From an uncultured Clostridia bacterium (lineage in GTDB: Bacteria > Bacillota > Clostridia > Oscillospirales > Acutalibacteraceae): a stretch of DNA of 64,000 nucleotides. Below, one piece after another: positions 9,501 through 17,058 of the stretch. A program made the translations under genes and the position numbers. The DNA is taken from positions 1 through 64,000 of the forward strand of contig CALGRR010000131.1 in the NCBI GenBank assembly GCA_937880805.1, in the 5' to 3' direction. Numbering within the stretch: the first letter of the stretch is position 1; every line of letters begins with the position of its first letter. Under the pieces are notes generated by a model, which was not told the origin of the DNA, did no database searches, and saw only the letters and a list, made by a program, of their open reading frames with translations.

Positions 9501-10599
9501 GAAAGCCTCCGCCGTGGGATTTGTTTAATCGGTCAACCATATCACGCATTGCCTTTAAATCAGCTTTATCTTCGGGCTTTGAGGGTCTGTCCGCCCCTTT
9601 AAAATCCGCAAGACAGCATACTCTGACATTACCGCTGCAATTACTCAGATAAAGCTTTTTCAAATGATTCTCAAGAGATTTTATTTTGTCGGCAGAGGGC
9701 ATAAGCACGGAGACCGTAATCAGCGTTGCGGCATTTTTCACCTTGTCGCAATCACTCTTTAATCTCATAAATCTTTGAGGCTTCACTCCTGAAAGGAAAG
9801 CTCTTTCAACGGGATTTTTTGTTATGGGATACAGCACAAAAAGCAGAAGAATTCCGAGTTTCAGGCTTGAAAACAAAATACCTGCCGCTACCGACAGCAC
9901 AGCAGGCATCAGATATTCAAAAGCAATGCAGGCTATGCCTGCGGAACGCTTTTTCCTTTGATATATAAGGAATTCTCCGATATGCTTTTTTGATTTTTGT
10001 GCATTCAGAAGAGCCTCTTTTGCAATTTCCATCTCGCTTTTTCTGCTCTGCCTTGCTTTGCGCATAACGGCTTTTCTGTATTCATTTTTGGAAAAATCAT
10101 CAAGCAGGCAGTAAATTCCCGCAGGGTCTTTTTGCAGAAGCTTTTCGCAAGACAAAATGTTTTCTGTTATATATTCAAAATCAAATTCTTCCATCCTTCG
10201 GAGCGATTTGATTGAATTTGCCGTAAGCTCTGTGCCCTTTTTGCCGTTGAGCTTTACTCCCTCGCCCGCAAAAACAATCAGGGCGGCGGTTAACGCAAAA
10301 CGGAGCTTTCTTGCATATATAATTTTGCAATTTCTGAATTCTTCGATTATTTTCTCTTGCGGCGGTAAAACACCGTTTTCACACACACGCCTGCACTTTT
10401 CATATAAATTGTAAATATCATCTGTTTTGCATCTTCTGCATTCGATCAGAGCTGCGGCTCCGTTGCGTTCAAGAAAAAAATAATTATCGGTAAGCCAGCC
10501 TTCGCAAACAATGTTTTCGCCGTTACTCTGCACCCTTGCTCCTTTTTTGAATGACCGCAGGGCTTCTTTCAATTCCGAGGTCAGTCTGCTTTTCATCAT
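6505..10599 (-). CDS. Cyclic beta-1,2-glucan synthase-like membrane protein lacking the GH94 domain
   Basis: The protein is 1364 residues. Domain order: an N-terminal region; membrane segments near 215-260; a GT84-type glycosyltransferase core with a D-A-D-T-E motif (about residue 423), a DII-EGG segment and QRWIRGDWQNAGF (about 573); more membrane segments (about 600-720); then a glucoamylase-like/transglycosylase (GH189-type) domain with SRTSPTNIGL, FNWYNTE and SYMSHHIGMSLL. NdvB/Cgs synthases are usually about 2,800 residues and end in a GH94 phosphorylase that controls chain length. Here the frame stops after the GISGDLP-like linker (seen as GITGELPVILI) and the GGVFIINY segment, right before GH94. 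A terminator-like hairpin follows, so the end looks settled rather than freshly broken. Start: AGAAGGGG upstream; TAATG overlap with the upstream small gene. The expected product is a beta-1,2-glucan, possibly not cyclised or sized as in the classic system. Confidence 0.8.
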   Translation of the reverse strand: MMKSRLTSELKEALRSFKKGARVQSNGENIVCEGWLTDNYFFLERNGAAALIECRRCKTDDIYNLYEKCRRVCENGVLPPQEKIIEEFRNCKIIYARKLRFALTAALIVFAGEGVKLNGKKGTELTANSIKSLRRMEEFDFEYITENILSCEKLLQKDPAGIYCLLDDFSKNEYRKAVMRKARQSRKSEMEIAKEALLNAQKSKKHIGEFLIYQRKKRSAGIACIAFEYLMPAVLSVAAGILFSSLKLGILLLFVLYPITKNPVERAFLSGVKPQRFMRLKSDCDKVKNAATLITVSVLMPSADKIKSLENHLKKLYLSNCSGNVRVCCLADFKGADRPSKPEDKADLKAMRDMVDRLNKSHGGGFLIAIRPRVYSKTQGEFTGRERKRGAITDLLKAIKGNEKGFIAIHGDKTDLNATKYIIALDADTELEFDGVNELVAVAGHPLNRPVIDKEKGRVVSGYGILVPKAAAKINPAASRFADIMAGEAGFGSYEALSNEKYQDLFGEGIFCGKGLIDVDAYYETMLNNLPAETVLSHDIIEGGFLRAGYVSDVHITESFPQSVGSYFMRLQRWIRGDWQNAGFIFGKNPLTSLSRYKLADNILRSIQPVISVAVLFISMFVGGKEGAVIAFAASLSLCASDVFSGISAVISGGFYEISRKFYSDTVPEAIRCFSRALISVALSVKQSLVAVSAASKALWRLLVSKKKLLEWSTAADAEKSKSAFRMLISCIPSAAASVILFNFGTPIHRLSALFILGDIPLTLIFGTPKKKTKRKPSEKSRKRLMDYSAEMWSFFDEQCTAKHNFLPPDNIQLSPSRSVASRTSPTNIGLMLLSVLAARDLGFINSEELYGKLDSSLKTVEKLEKYEGNLFNWYNTETCEVIGGRFVSTVDSGNFLCSLVALKEGVSEYANECYSLWNIARRVQKLISETDLAVFYNKNKKLFHIGLYEENGKLSESFYDLHMSEMRATAYLAVARRIVPKQHWSAPSRTVIRSGRFFGLASWTGTMFEYFMPNIFLPSKRGCLDREALNFCLYNQMKRAGSRPFGVSESGFYDFDSELNYQYKAHGIQKLGLKRGLDKEYVVSPYSSFLTLGFAPKASVKNLKRLEKMGMCGKYGFFEAADFSPERCSGKKYRIVSSYMSHHIGMSLLSAVNFLKDNCMQQRFMRDASMCGAESLLNERIPLGAPVFKAAYGKNIPALRERTGKKPDLGSLYSAFSNKLMLSDLLDIAVVQKIMTHLSKSKASSSDKSEERDKLMLFGITGELPVILIKLESAEDAAAAVHYIRATKALRCCGTETDTVFACDSGGGNFGKIRTVLFNLLSSENCELMLGVKGGVFIINYKNCSAETQKNLENNASVIFCPS

Positions 10600-10751
10600 T
10601 AAATCCCCTTCTGATTTTTAAGCATTTTAACGGTGATTACACAGCACGCAACCACCGATGCGGAAATCACGGCTTTTTTTATTATATCTATGGTTTTAAC
10701 TGTTTTTACGGTTGTGTTGATAACCTTCAACGCCTGAGATATTTCGTTCAT
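10599..10751 (-). CDS. 50-residue single-membrane-segment peptide
   Basis: ATG at 10751 follows the spoVAD-fragment stop by 1 nt, with a GGGGGA tract just upstream, and its TAA overlaps the ATG of the glucan-synthase-like gene by one base. The tight coupling on both sides is the main argument that it is real. The sequence is an amphipathic N-terminus (MNEISQALKVINTTVKT) followed by a hydrophobic helix (AVISASVVACCVITV) and a short basic tail. It does not resemble SpoVAE, the protein normally encoded after SpoVAD. Family and role unknown. Confidence 0.5.
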   Translation of the reverse strand: MNEISQALKVINTTVKTVKTIDIIKKAVISASVVACCVITVKMLKNQKGI

Positions 10752-10752
10752 A

Positions 10753-11160
10753 TTATTCCCCCGCAAGCAAAACGCCGTGAGCAATGGCAGGTATTGTTTC
10801 GCTCTGAAGTGACGAAATGTTTGAGAGCAATGCACCCGTGCCCACAAAAAGAACCTTTTTAAGCTCGCCGCACTCTATTCTTCGCATAATATTTGAGCAG
10901 ACAACCGCCCCGCTGCAGCCGCATCCCGAGCCGCCCGCACCCATTTGCTTTTGCTTTTTCAAATCATAAATCATAAGTCCGCAATCGTTATGAACCGTGC
11001 TTATGTCAATGCCCTCCTGCTTTTGCAAAAGCTCAATAAGAAGCTTTGAGCCAACAGCACCCAGATCGCCCGTAAGAATAATGTCGTAATCCTCGGGAAC
11101 GGTATTTGTGTCGTTAAGAAAATCAGCTATGGTGCGACACGCAGCGGGTGATAATGTCAA
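10753..11160 (-). pseudogene. spoVAD: C-terminal fragment of stage V sporulation protein AD
   Basis: About 135 codons match the C-terminal part of SpoVAD (normally about 335 residues), a protein needed for dipicolinic acid uptake into the forespore. Visible landmarks are LSPAACRTIADF, DYDIILTGDLG, HNDCGLMIYD, GAGGSGCGCSGAV and VGTGALLS. The match begins abruptly at the MxPAA position. No ATG or ribosome site precedes it, only a TTG (11160), and the frame reads back into the terminator of the neighbouring hydrolase gene. The N-terminal 60% of the gene is absent, and I do not see it elsewhere in the window. The reading frame itself is intact, so it may be a recently severed gene, or a translated remnant coupled to the downstream genes. 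Confidence 0.8.
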
Positions 11161-11171
11161 GCATACACCAT

Positions 11172-11208
11172 AAAAAAATCGGCTTCGCCTTAAAGACGAA
11201 ACCGATTT
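11172..11208 (-). terminator. Strong intrinsic terminator after the GH18-type gene
   Basis: On the minus strand a 12-bp stem (11197-11208 with 11176-11187, one G-U pair) is followed by seven T. It starts 4 nt past the stop at 11213 and lies between this gene and the spoVAD fragment. Confidence 0.85.
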
Positions 11209-11212
11209 ATCA

Positions 11213-12238
11213 TCAATAATTATTATTCACAGCCGTTCCGACCGCCCTGAGGAGCGAATCTTCGTGAGTTGAGGGCAAGTCGCAGTTATAATGCCATATC
11301 ATAACACCGCCGAAGCCGTTATTGATTGCATATTCCGTTTTTGCCTCTATAACCTCGGGAGTGTTGAACCAGAAATCCTTGTTTATGTTATCGCAATGAT
11401 ACCAGCCGTTTTCATCAATCCCGTCATAGCATCCGTTATAGCCGTACCAATATGCCGACATATCCGTGGGGCGTGAATAGAAAGGAAGTCCGATGTTGAC
11501 CTTTTCAAAAATCATACCCTGAAGTCCGAGCCTTTTAACGGCATTTACGGTATCCTCATAAGTAGCGTGTCTGCCCTGCCCGTCTACCATATCGTAAATC
11601 ATAAGCTCAAAAGTATCTATTGCCCTGAGTGCTGCCCGGGTAAAATGTATGTTCCAATAGTTTCCGGCAACGCCGAGAGTGTAGTCGCCGAGCTTTTTAT
11701 CAAGCGAAACGAGGAATTTATTATAATATTTCCACGCATTATCCGAAAGCGGATATTCATAATCAAAATGAACGCCGTCAAAATCATATTTATCAAGCAC
11801 GGCAATAATATTATCTTCAAGAACGCCGCTTGTGAAGGCTTTGTTATGCTCAACAGACTGAGCCTCCATCTGTTCTTCCCAGACATTTGAATCCGTTATT
11901 CCCCAAGGCCCGAGAAAATTGAGAGTGATATTAATATCTCTGTCGCCGATTGCCTTGCGGATATTTGCAAGTGCGGTTTCAAGAACGGGCTCGTTGCATA
12001 TAACCTCGCCCTTGCTGTTAAATGAGGCACATTCAAAAAGAATAACATCCGTTACAATATCAAAATCTTCGGGATAAAGACTGTTTTCCGACTGAACATA
12101 TTCGCCTCTTATATATGTTGTAACCTTAAAATCCTCAACCTTTTCAATAAAAGGAACGGGGCTTATGCCCAGAAAGCTTGCAATAACAAATGCTGCCGAT
12201 GTTAAATATGAAACTATCTGTTTAATAAGAATTGCCAT
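11213..12238 (-). CDS. GH18-family glycoside hydrolase (chitinase-like), membrane-anchored or secreted
   Basis: The protein is 341 residues. An N-terminal hydrophobic segment (about residues 6-27) suggests export or anchoring. The GH18 active-site strand reads FDGVHFDYEYP: the catalytic Glu and the preceding Asp of DxxDxDxE are present, but the first Asp of the inner DxD is His. Other GH18-like features are a C-terminal barrel Trp region (GGVMIWHYNCD) and a MIYDM strand (YDM replaces the typical YD). Catalysis through the acetamido group would be expected on a GlcNAc-containing glycan, such as chitin oligomers, N-glycan core or peptidoglycan-like sugars. The ATG has AAAGGA 9-10 nt upstream and lies 21 nt after the transporter gene, suggesting import of the product by that transporter. 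A strong terminator follows. Confidence 0.85.
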   Translation of the reverse strand: MAILIKQIVSYLTSAAFVIASFLGISPVPFIEKVEDFKVTTYIRGEYVQSENSLYPEDFDIVTDVILFECASFNSKGEVICNEPVLETALANIRKAIGDRDINITLNFLGPWGITDSNVWEEQMEAQSVEHNKAFTSGVLEDNIIAVLDKYDFDGVHFDYEYPLSDNAWKYYNKFLVSLDKKLGDYTLGVAGNYWNIHFTRAALRAIDTFELMIYDMVDGQGRHATYEDTVNAVKRLGLQGMIFEKVNIGLPFYSRPTDMSAYWYGYNGCYDGIDENGWYHCDNINKDFWFNTPEVIEAKTEYAINNGFGGVMIWHYNCDLPSTHEDSLLRAVGTAVNNNY

Positions 12239-12259
12239 TTTACATATTCCTTTCTGCCG

Positions 12260-14347
12260 TTACTCTGCCGAAATTGCCGCATATCTTGCTTCAAGTTCTT
12301 CGTAATGAGTGTAGTTTTCTGCCTGCTCAATAAGATTTTTTGCGTTTGTGTAGGGCTTAACGGCTCTTTCATAGATTGAAGCCGCCTTAAGATAGGCCTT
12401 AAGCTCACGCCTTACCTTTATGCTCTCTGCAAAGCTGCCCGTTTCCCTGCTTTGCAGCTCTTCCTTCACAGCTTCATCGGGAGCAGATATGTTTTCAATT
12501 CCGTGTTTTCTTATGAGCGATGCAGACTCCTTCTTGGTGCGTGCATTTTTAATTGCATCGGAACGGATTTCTTTTTCTGCCGCAGTTTTCTTCGGCAGCT
12601 TTCTTGCACTCTTCAGACCCTCTTTTATATTTTCATAATAATAAATCTGACCTCTGGAATAATCCTCTTGTGCCTGTGCGAGCCTTGCTCTGCCCGCTTC
12701 GCCCGAAAACTTGTTGAGGTCTTCCATTATTATGGCAGCTCTTTCTATGGCAAGGTTGGTTTCTTTTATTTCTTTCTTTACGGATTTTTCGGCTTTTTTA
12801 TCAACGTCAAGCTTTTCTTTTCCGTAAAGGGATTTTGCCTCGTGAATAATCTCCATTGCTTCGGCAAGCTCATCGTTTTCAAGAACACCGAGAGAATAAT
12901 TTTCAAACATTGCACGGATTTTGAGCACATCAACATAGGCTTTGTGCTTGTTTTCGGTTAAGTCATAGAAACAGTAGGGAATCAGATTAAGAAGAGCACC
13001 GAAAGCCGAGCAAATAATCAGCACCTCGAAAAGGTTGTTTCGGATTGTATCATCGTAAAGAACGCTGTAATCGTCAAGCAAGCCCATTTTTTCATAAATT
13101 GCCGGATATACCATACCCGTAAAGAAGCCTATGACGGTGCCTATCATACCGAGAGGGCCGAAAAGGCCGTCAACTCTCACACCGGTTTTCCACTGGTGAT
13201 AGTCACGCATATCGGCACTTATCTGATGCTGAACTATATTCCAGAATGTGTTTATGAATGTATTGAAATACCAGAGAACACAAATCAGAATAAGATTACG
13301 GTAGGTGAAATAAAGAACGATAAGAACAGCTATGTTGATTGAGTTTGCAGTTATGAGAAGATTTCTTTTTCCCATAATTTTAATAGCAAGAGGTGCAAGA
13401 AGCATCGACCACAACGCCGCATTGCCGATAACGGTGTTTGCAACGCCTAAATAGGATTGATATTCTCCGTTATATGCATAAACAAACGACCAGCCAAGGA
13501 TTATGCCATATCCCGATTCAAGAAAAACCACCCAGCCTGCCGACTGAATAATCCAATAATATTTATTCTTTGCAACCTCACGGATAGCATCAAGCATTCT
13601 GACGGATTCAAGCTTCTTTTTCGGAAGAATAAGTCTTTCTTTTACCTTTCGGAAGAAAATTACGCTGATGACATATCCGATTACCGTGAAAACAGGATAA
13701 ATAACACGGTAGGTCCATATGTTATCAAGACCCCAGGTCCAGCCCGCAATCATCGGGATAAACAGATTTGAAAGCGTCGGTGCGAGGGAATAGATAACCT
13801 GAGAGATGCTCATTACGTTGGCTCTTTCCTGAGCATCGGGAGAAATAATCTGCTGGAAATAGGTATAGCTTTCATTATAGAAATTCTGAAACTGACTGAG
13901 AATGAAAAACATCAGCCAGACAACAATCACCTTGGTATTGTAGCTGAAATATTCATACGGAAGCCATACAAATATCATGGACATCAGAACAATCGGAAAA
14001 CCCGTTCTTTTTATAAACGGCAAGAATTTACCGCCGGGGATATGATGGTTGTCATAATACCAGCTTCTGAATATGCCTATGGGAATGCCGATGATATTGG
14101 CTATTGTCAGCATTATCTGCAAATCCATAGGGCGAAGTCCGATGCTTGCACCTACAAGAAAATTGCCCGCACTTAAACTGATTGTTCCTGCAAGAAGCAT
14201 TGCCCAGTTAACACCGAAGCCCGCACCGCTTAAGGATACAACCTCTTTATAAGGAATATACTTTCCTTTTGGCGGCACATTCCAGTACTCTTTAACAGTA
14301 TGGATTGCATCTTTGGCTTTTGATATAATGCCTGTTTTTTCTTTCAT
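12260..14347 (-). CDS. GPH-type (glycoside-pentoside-hexuronide) cation symporter with a long cytoplasmic C-terminal extension
   Basis: The protein is 695 residues; GPH/MFS_2 transporters are usually about 450. Residues about 30-470 contain some twelve hydrophobic segments, including early GAGFGVNWAMLL and a mid-loop DMRDYHQWKTGVRVDGLFG, which fits the GPH family signature region. Residues 480-695 are charged, helical and coiled-coil-like (many Glu/Lys/Ala, AEKSVKKEIKE), probably cytoplasmic. It would import a sugar or oligosaccharide with a cation. The ATG has an AGGA site shared with the 83-bp repeat upstream. It lies directly upstream of the GH18 gene and downstream of the acetyltransferase cassette, in one minus-strand transcription direction. 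The function of the C-terminal extension is unknown. Confidence 0.85.
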   Translation of the reverse strand: MKEKTGIISKAKDAIHTVKEYWNVPPKGKYIPYKEVVSLSGAGFGVNWAMLLAGTISLSAGNFLVGASIGLRPMDLQIMLTIANIIGIPIGIFRSWYYDNHHIPGGKFLPFIKRTGFPIVLMSMIFVWLPYEYFSYNTKVIVVWLMFFILSQFQNFYNESYTYFQQIISPDAQERANVMSISQVIYSLAPTLSNLFIPMIAGWTWGLDNIWTYRVIYPVFTVIGYVISVIFFRKVKERLILPKKKLESVRMLDAIREVAKNKYYWIIQSAGWVVFLESGYGIILGWSFVYAYNGEYQSYLGVANTVIGNAALWSMLLAPLAIKIMGKRNLLITANSINIAVLIVLYFTYRNLILICVLWYFNTFINTFWNIVQHQISADMRDYHQWKTGVRVDGLFGPLGMIGTVIGFFTGMVYPAIYEKMGLLDDYSVLYDDTIRNNLFEVLIICSAFGALLNLIPYCFYDLTENKHKAYVDVLKIRAMFENYSLGVLENDELAEAMEIIHEAKSLYGKEKLDVDKKAEKSVKKEIKETNLAIERAAIIMEDLNKFSGEAGRARLAQAQEDYSRGQIYYYENIKEGLKSARKLPKKTAAEKEIRSDAIKNARTKKESASLIRKHGIENISAPDEAVKEELQSRETGSFAESIKVRRELKAYLKAASIYERAVKPYTNAKNLIEQAENYTHYEELEARYAAISAE

Positions 14348-14356
14348 AAAGACAAA

Positions 14357-14439
14357 TCCTCCGTTTTATTTGTTTATTCCTTTATATTACGCTTTTACTT
14401 TTTCGTAGCTTTCAAGATTGCCTATATCGTATCGGCTGC
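14357..14439 (-). repeat. 83-bp direct repeat, copy 1: decayed 3' end of the nucleotidyltransferase gene
   Basis: It is identical to 15067-15149 except at three positions. It carries the last codons of the nucleotidyltransferase gene (SRYDIGNLESYEKVKA) plus the AACGGAGGA ribosome site used by the next gene. One substitution turns the GAA codon of the original into a TAA stop. The acetyltransferase stop codon lies only 3 nt away, so the cassette between the copies is tightly bounded. Confidence 0.9.
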
Positions 14440-14442
14440 ATT

Positions 14443-15060
14443 TCAAGGAGTCCATTTAATATCATTTTTTATTACTTTCGCAGGCACACCCGCAACCATC
14501 GATCTGGGCGGAACATCCTTATTTACAACTGCTCCTGCCGCAACAACACTACCTTCACCTATGGTGACTCCGCTCAAAACTGTTGCACCAAGACCAATCC
14601 AGACGTTGTCACATATTTTTATCGGTGCGGTACACCTATACCCCTCGCGGTTTATGTAGTGACTGTTTGAATCTCTTATAATCACATTTTTTGAAATACA
14701 ACAATTATTTCCAATCTCAATATTTTCAAAACAATCTATTGTTGAGTCTGAGTTCATATAGCCTGTTTTCAAAACAAGTTTTGCATTTTTATTCACATTC
14801 ACTTTGCATCCGGAATAGAACGAAAATTTATCTGCTTCAAGAGTTGCATGCTCTCCGACATACAATGATCCCGCAATTTTATTCGTTAACTGCATATGCT
14901 TATCCCATTGCAAATTAAATGATAGTTTTCTTTTAACTTTAATATTTGAAGACTTACATATTTTGAGCATAGAAGGTCTATGCATATAGATTTTATATTT
15001 AATTGAGGCTATCTTATGATCAAGACAAAGTAAATCCAACAACTTATAGATTCTCTTCAT
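14443..15060 (-). CDS. Hexapeptide-repeat (left-handed beta-helix) sugar O-acetyltransferase
   Basis: The protein is 205 residues. The C-terminal half carries hexapeptide repeats (ICDNVWIGLGATVLSGV, IGEGSVVAAGAVV) and the typical end VPPRSMVAGVPAKVI of the maa/nodL/wzx-cluster acetyltransferases, which transfer acetyl from acetyl-CoA to sugars. The N-terminal 60 residues are basic and less typical. The gene is AT-richer than its neighbours and sits exactly between two copies of an 83-bp repeat, so I infer it was inserted between the nucleotidyltransferase and the transporter. Its ATG uses the CGGAGGA site carried by the repeat. Confidence 0.85.
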   Translation of the reverse strand: MKRIYKLLDLLCLDHKIASIKYKIYMHRPSMLKICKSSNIKVKRKLSFNLQWDKHMQLTNKIAGSLYVGEHATLEADKFSFYSGCKVNVNKNAKLVLKTGYMNSDSTIDCFENIEIGNNCCISKNVIIRDSNSHYINREGYRCTAPIKICDNVWIGLGATVLSGVTIGEGSVVAAGAVVNKDVPPRSMVAGVPAKVIKNDIKWTP

Positions 15061-15066
15061 CGCAAT

Positions 15067-15149
15067 TCCTCCGTTTTATTTGTTTATTCCTTTATATTCC
15101 GCTTTGACTTTTTCGTAGCTTTCGAGATTGCCTATATCGTATCGGCTGC
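15067..15149 (-). repeat. 83-bp direct repeat, copy 2: authentic 3' end of the nucleotidyltransferase gene
   Basis: This copy overlaps the true end of the nucleotidyltransferase gene (stop at 15076-15078) and the ribosome site of the acetyltransferase. It repeats at 14357-14439 in the same orientation with 710-bp spacing. Confidence 0.9.
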
Positions 15150-15813
15150 CGGGCATTTCCATTGCGTGAACAACCGTCTGTTTGCAAAGCCAGGCAATAA
15201 AGCTGCCGGGAGCATCCGTTCCGCAGCCGCTTTCAATACCCTTCTGCACAAGCCCTGCGTCTGCCTTTGTGTAGTAATAAAACGGCGGGCAGCACCAATG
15301 GGTTGCGGGATTCGGAGATTTTTCCGTCATATTGAGAACCTTGTCGTTTTCATCAACGGTAACAACGCCGCATTTGAGAAGCTTATTGAATTCAGGTTCA
15401 AAATATCTCATTATGCAGGAGGTGTTCTTTGATTTTGCATATGCAATGAATTTCGTCAGGCTGAAATCAAGAACATTATCGCCCGCAATAACAAGCATAT
15501 CGTCGTCAAGATTCAGCTTTTCAATCGCAAACTGTATGTCTTTAACAGCACCCAGACGGGTTTCGTTTGTATCCGTGCCGTCATCAACAACGGTAATCTT
15601 CTGCTGCTTTGTTTTTGCCCATTCATCAAAATGGCGGGCATATTTACTGTTTGAAATAACAACATATTCGTCAACATCACCCGATGTGTCAATGTCATCA
15701 ACCAGCCAATCGAGAATGGTTTTATCGCCGACCTTGAGAAGCGGTTTGGGAAAGTTTTCGGTTAAGGGATAAAGGCGGGTTGCATACCCTGCCGCAAGAA
15801 TAAGACATTTCAT
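15076..15813 (-). CDS. Sugar-1-phosphate nucleotidyltransferase
   Basis: The protein is 245 residues from ATG 15813, chosen because GAGGTG lies 5 nt upstream; an in-frame GTG two codons earlier overlaps that site. The N-terminal LILAAGYATRLYPLT is the pyrophosphorylase signature for binding the NTP, with the KPLL lysine following. VIAGDNVLDFS carries the metal-binding Asp. It would make an NDP-sugar from NTP and sugar-1-phosphate. It begins 2 nt after the GHMP kinase stop, so kinase and nucleotidyltransferase form a salvage pair: sugar to sugar-1-P to NDP-sugar. The exact nucleotide and sugar cannot be told from sequence. Confidence 0.85.
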   Translation of the reverse strand: MKCLILAAGYATRLYPLTENFPKPLLKVGDKTILDWLVDDIDTSGDVDEYVVISNSKYARHFDEWAKTKQQKITVVDDGTDTNETRLGAVKDIQFAIEKLNLDDDMLVIAGDNVLDFSLTKFIAYAKSKNTSCIMRYFEPEFNKLLKCGVVTVDENDKVLNMTEKSPNPATHWCCPPFYYYTKADAGLVQKGIESGCGTDAPGSFIAWLCKQTVVHAMEMPGSRYDIGNLESYEKVKAEYKGINK

Positions 15814-15815
15814 AT

Positions 15816-17000
15816 TCACACCTCAAGATTCACACCGTCTGCACTTTCGCATATATGCACGGAATATCTGCCTTCAAGATGAGGGAAGGCTTCAAGATAC
15901 TCACGGGTTACGGTTTCAATGATGCTTTCTTCAAAGTCGGGGTTTATAAGTGCCATACAGCAGCCCTTGAAACCTGCACCCGAGAAGCGTCCGCCGTAAA
16001 TTCCTTCTGTTTGCGTCATTATCTCATATAATTTTTTGAGTTCGGGAGAACCTGTTTCCCAATTATAAATCGAAGATTTGCCGCTTTCAAATGAAAGCCT
16101 GCCGAATTCTTCAATATCACCGTTTCTGAAGGCCTCTGCCCCCTTCTGAACGCGTTCAAACTCCGTATACCAATGCTCTGCACGCTTACGCCAATTTTCG
16201 GGAAGCTTATCCTTATGTTCAAGATAAACCTCATATGGCACATCACGGAGATTTGTTTCCTCAAACTTGCCGTAATCCATACCTGCATAAGCCTTTAAAG
16301 CATAAGCGGCACTGCGGCATTCATCAACACGCATATTGAAAGCCGAGCCCGCAAGAGAGCGTTCTATACCGCTGAAGAATATGGCAATTTTATAAGGCTT
16401 CATTGAGGGACTTTGAGGAATAAGCTCGTATGTGTCGTTCTGCAAATCCATATATAAAAGGTGGTCTTTTTTGCAGTAAACCTCGCAGGATTGGTCCAGT
16501 TTTCCGCAGGAAACGCCAACATACTCATTCTCTGCTTCCTTCGAAATAGTGATAAGCTCAGCAGGTTCAAGCTTGATTGAATTCATAGTGCAAAGGGCGG
16601 ATAAAAATGTGATGATTACCGCCGCCGATGATGAAAGGCCTCCAATGGGAAGCTCACCGTCAACAACCGCACAAAGACCTCTGCGAAGAGGATAACGCTT
16701 GTTGAGTGCGATTGTCGCACCCCTGAGATGGTCCGCCCAGTCACCCTGCACGGTTTCCGGCGTTGCGGCAACGTGCCACTGTGCACGCTTGTCAAACTGC
16801 ATCGATTTGATTTCAATAACACCGTTTTCTTTCGGTCCGTATGCAATGTGTATGCCCTTGTTAATTGCAAAGCCCGTTATTTTGCCGAGCTGATGGTCGC
16901 TGTGTGCACCGATGGGGCAGATTCTGTATGGGGTAAATGCCGTGTATTGTGCGAGTTTTTTGTATGTTTGTTCAAACACTTTTGCAGCAGTCATTTTCAT
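15816..17000 (-). CDS. GHMP-family sugar kinase, galacturonokinase/galactokinase-like
   Basis: The protein is 394 residues. PYRICPIGAHSDHQLGK replaces the bacterial galactokinase GRVNLIGEHTDY signature; from memory it is close to the plant galacturonokinase form (RICPxGAHxDHQ). The GHMP ATP loop is IGGLSSSAAV, and the C-terminal motif is RFSGAGFKGCCMAL. The reaction is ATP-dependent C1 phosphorylation of a sugar, perhaps galacturonate or galactose. The ribosome site CGGAGG is 4 nt before the ATG at 17000 and 10 nt before an in-frame ATG at 16994, so the start may be the second one. It is followed directly by the nucleotidyltransferase. The substrate assignment rests on remembered motif similarity. 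Confidence 0.8.
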   Translation of the reverse strand: MKMTAAKVFEQTYKKLAQYTAFTPYRICPIGAHSDHQLGKITGFAINKGIHIAYGPKENGVIEIKSMQFDKRAQWHVAATPETVQGDWADHLRGATIALNKRYPLRRGLCAVVDGELPIGGLSSSAAVIITFLSALCTMNSIKLEPAELITISKEAENEYVGVSCGKLDQSCEVYCKKDHLLYMDLQNDTYELIPQSPSMKPYKIAIFFSGIERSLAGSAFNMRVDECRSAAYALKAYAGMDYGKFEETNLRDVPYEVYLEHKDKLPENWRKRAEHWYTEFERVQKGAEAFRNGDIEEFGRLSFESGKSSIYNWETGSPELKKLYEIMTQTEGIYGGRFSGAGFKGCCMALINPDFEESIIETVTREYLEAFPHLEGRYSVHICESADGVNLEV

Positions 17001-17058
17001 TTTCCCTCCGTTGCCTGTTCAAATGCGTCTTTGCATTTAAGTCTGATTGTATTTTAGA

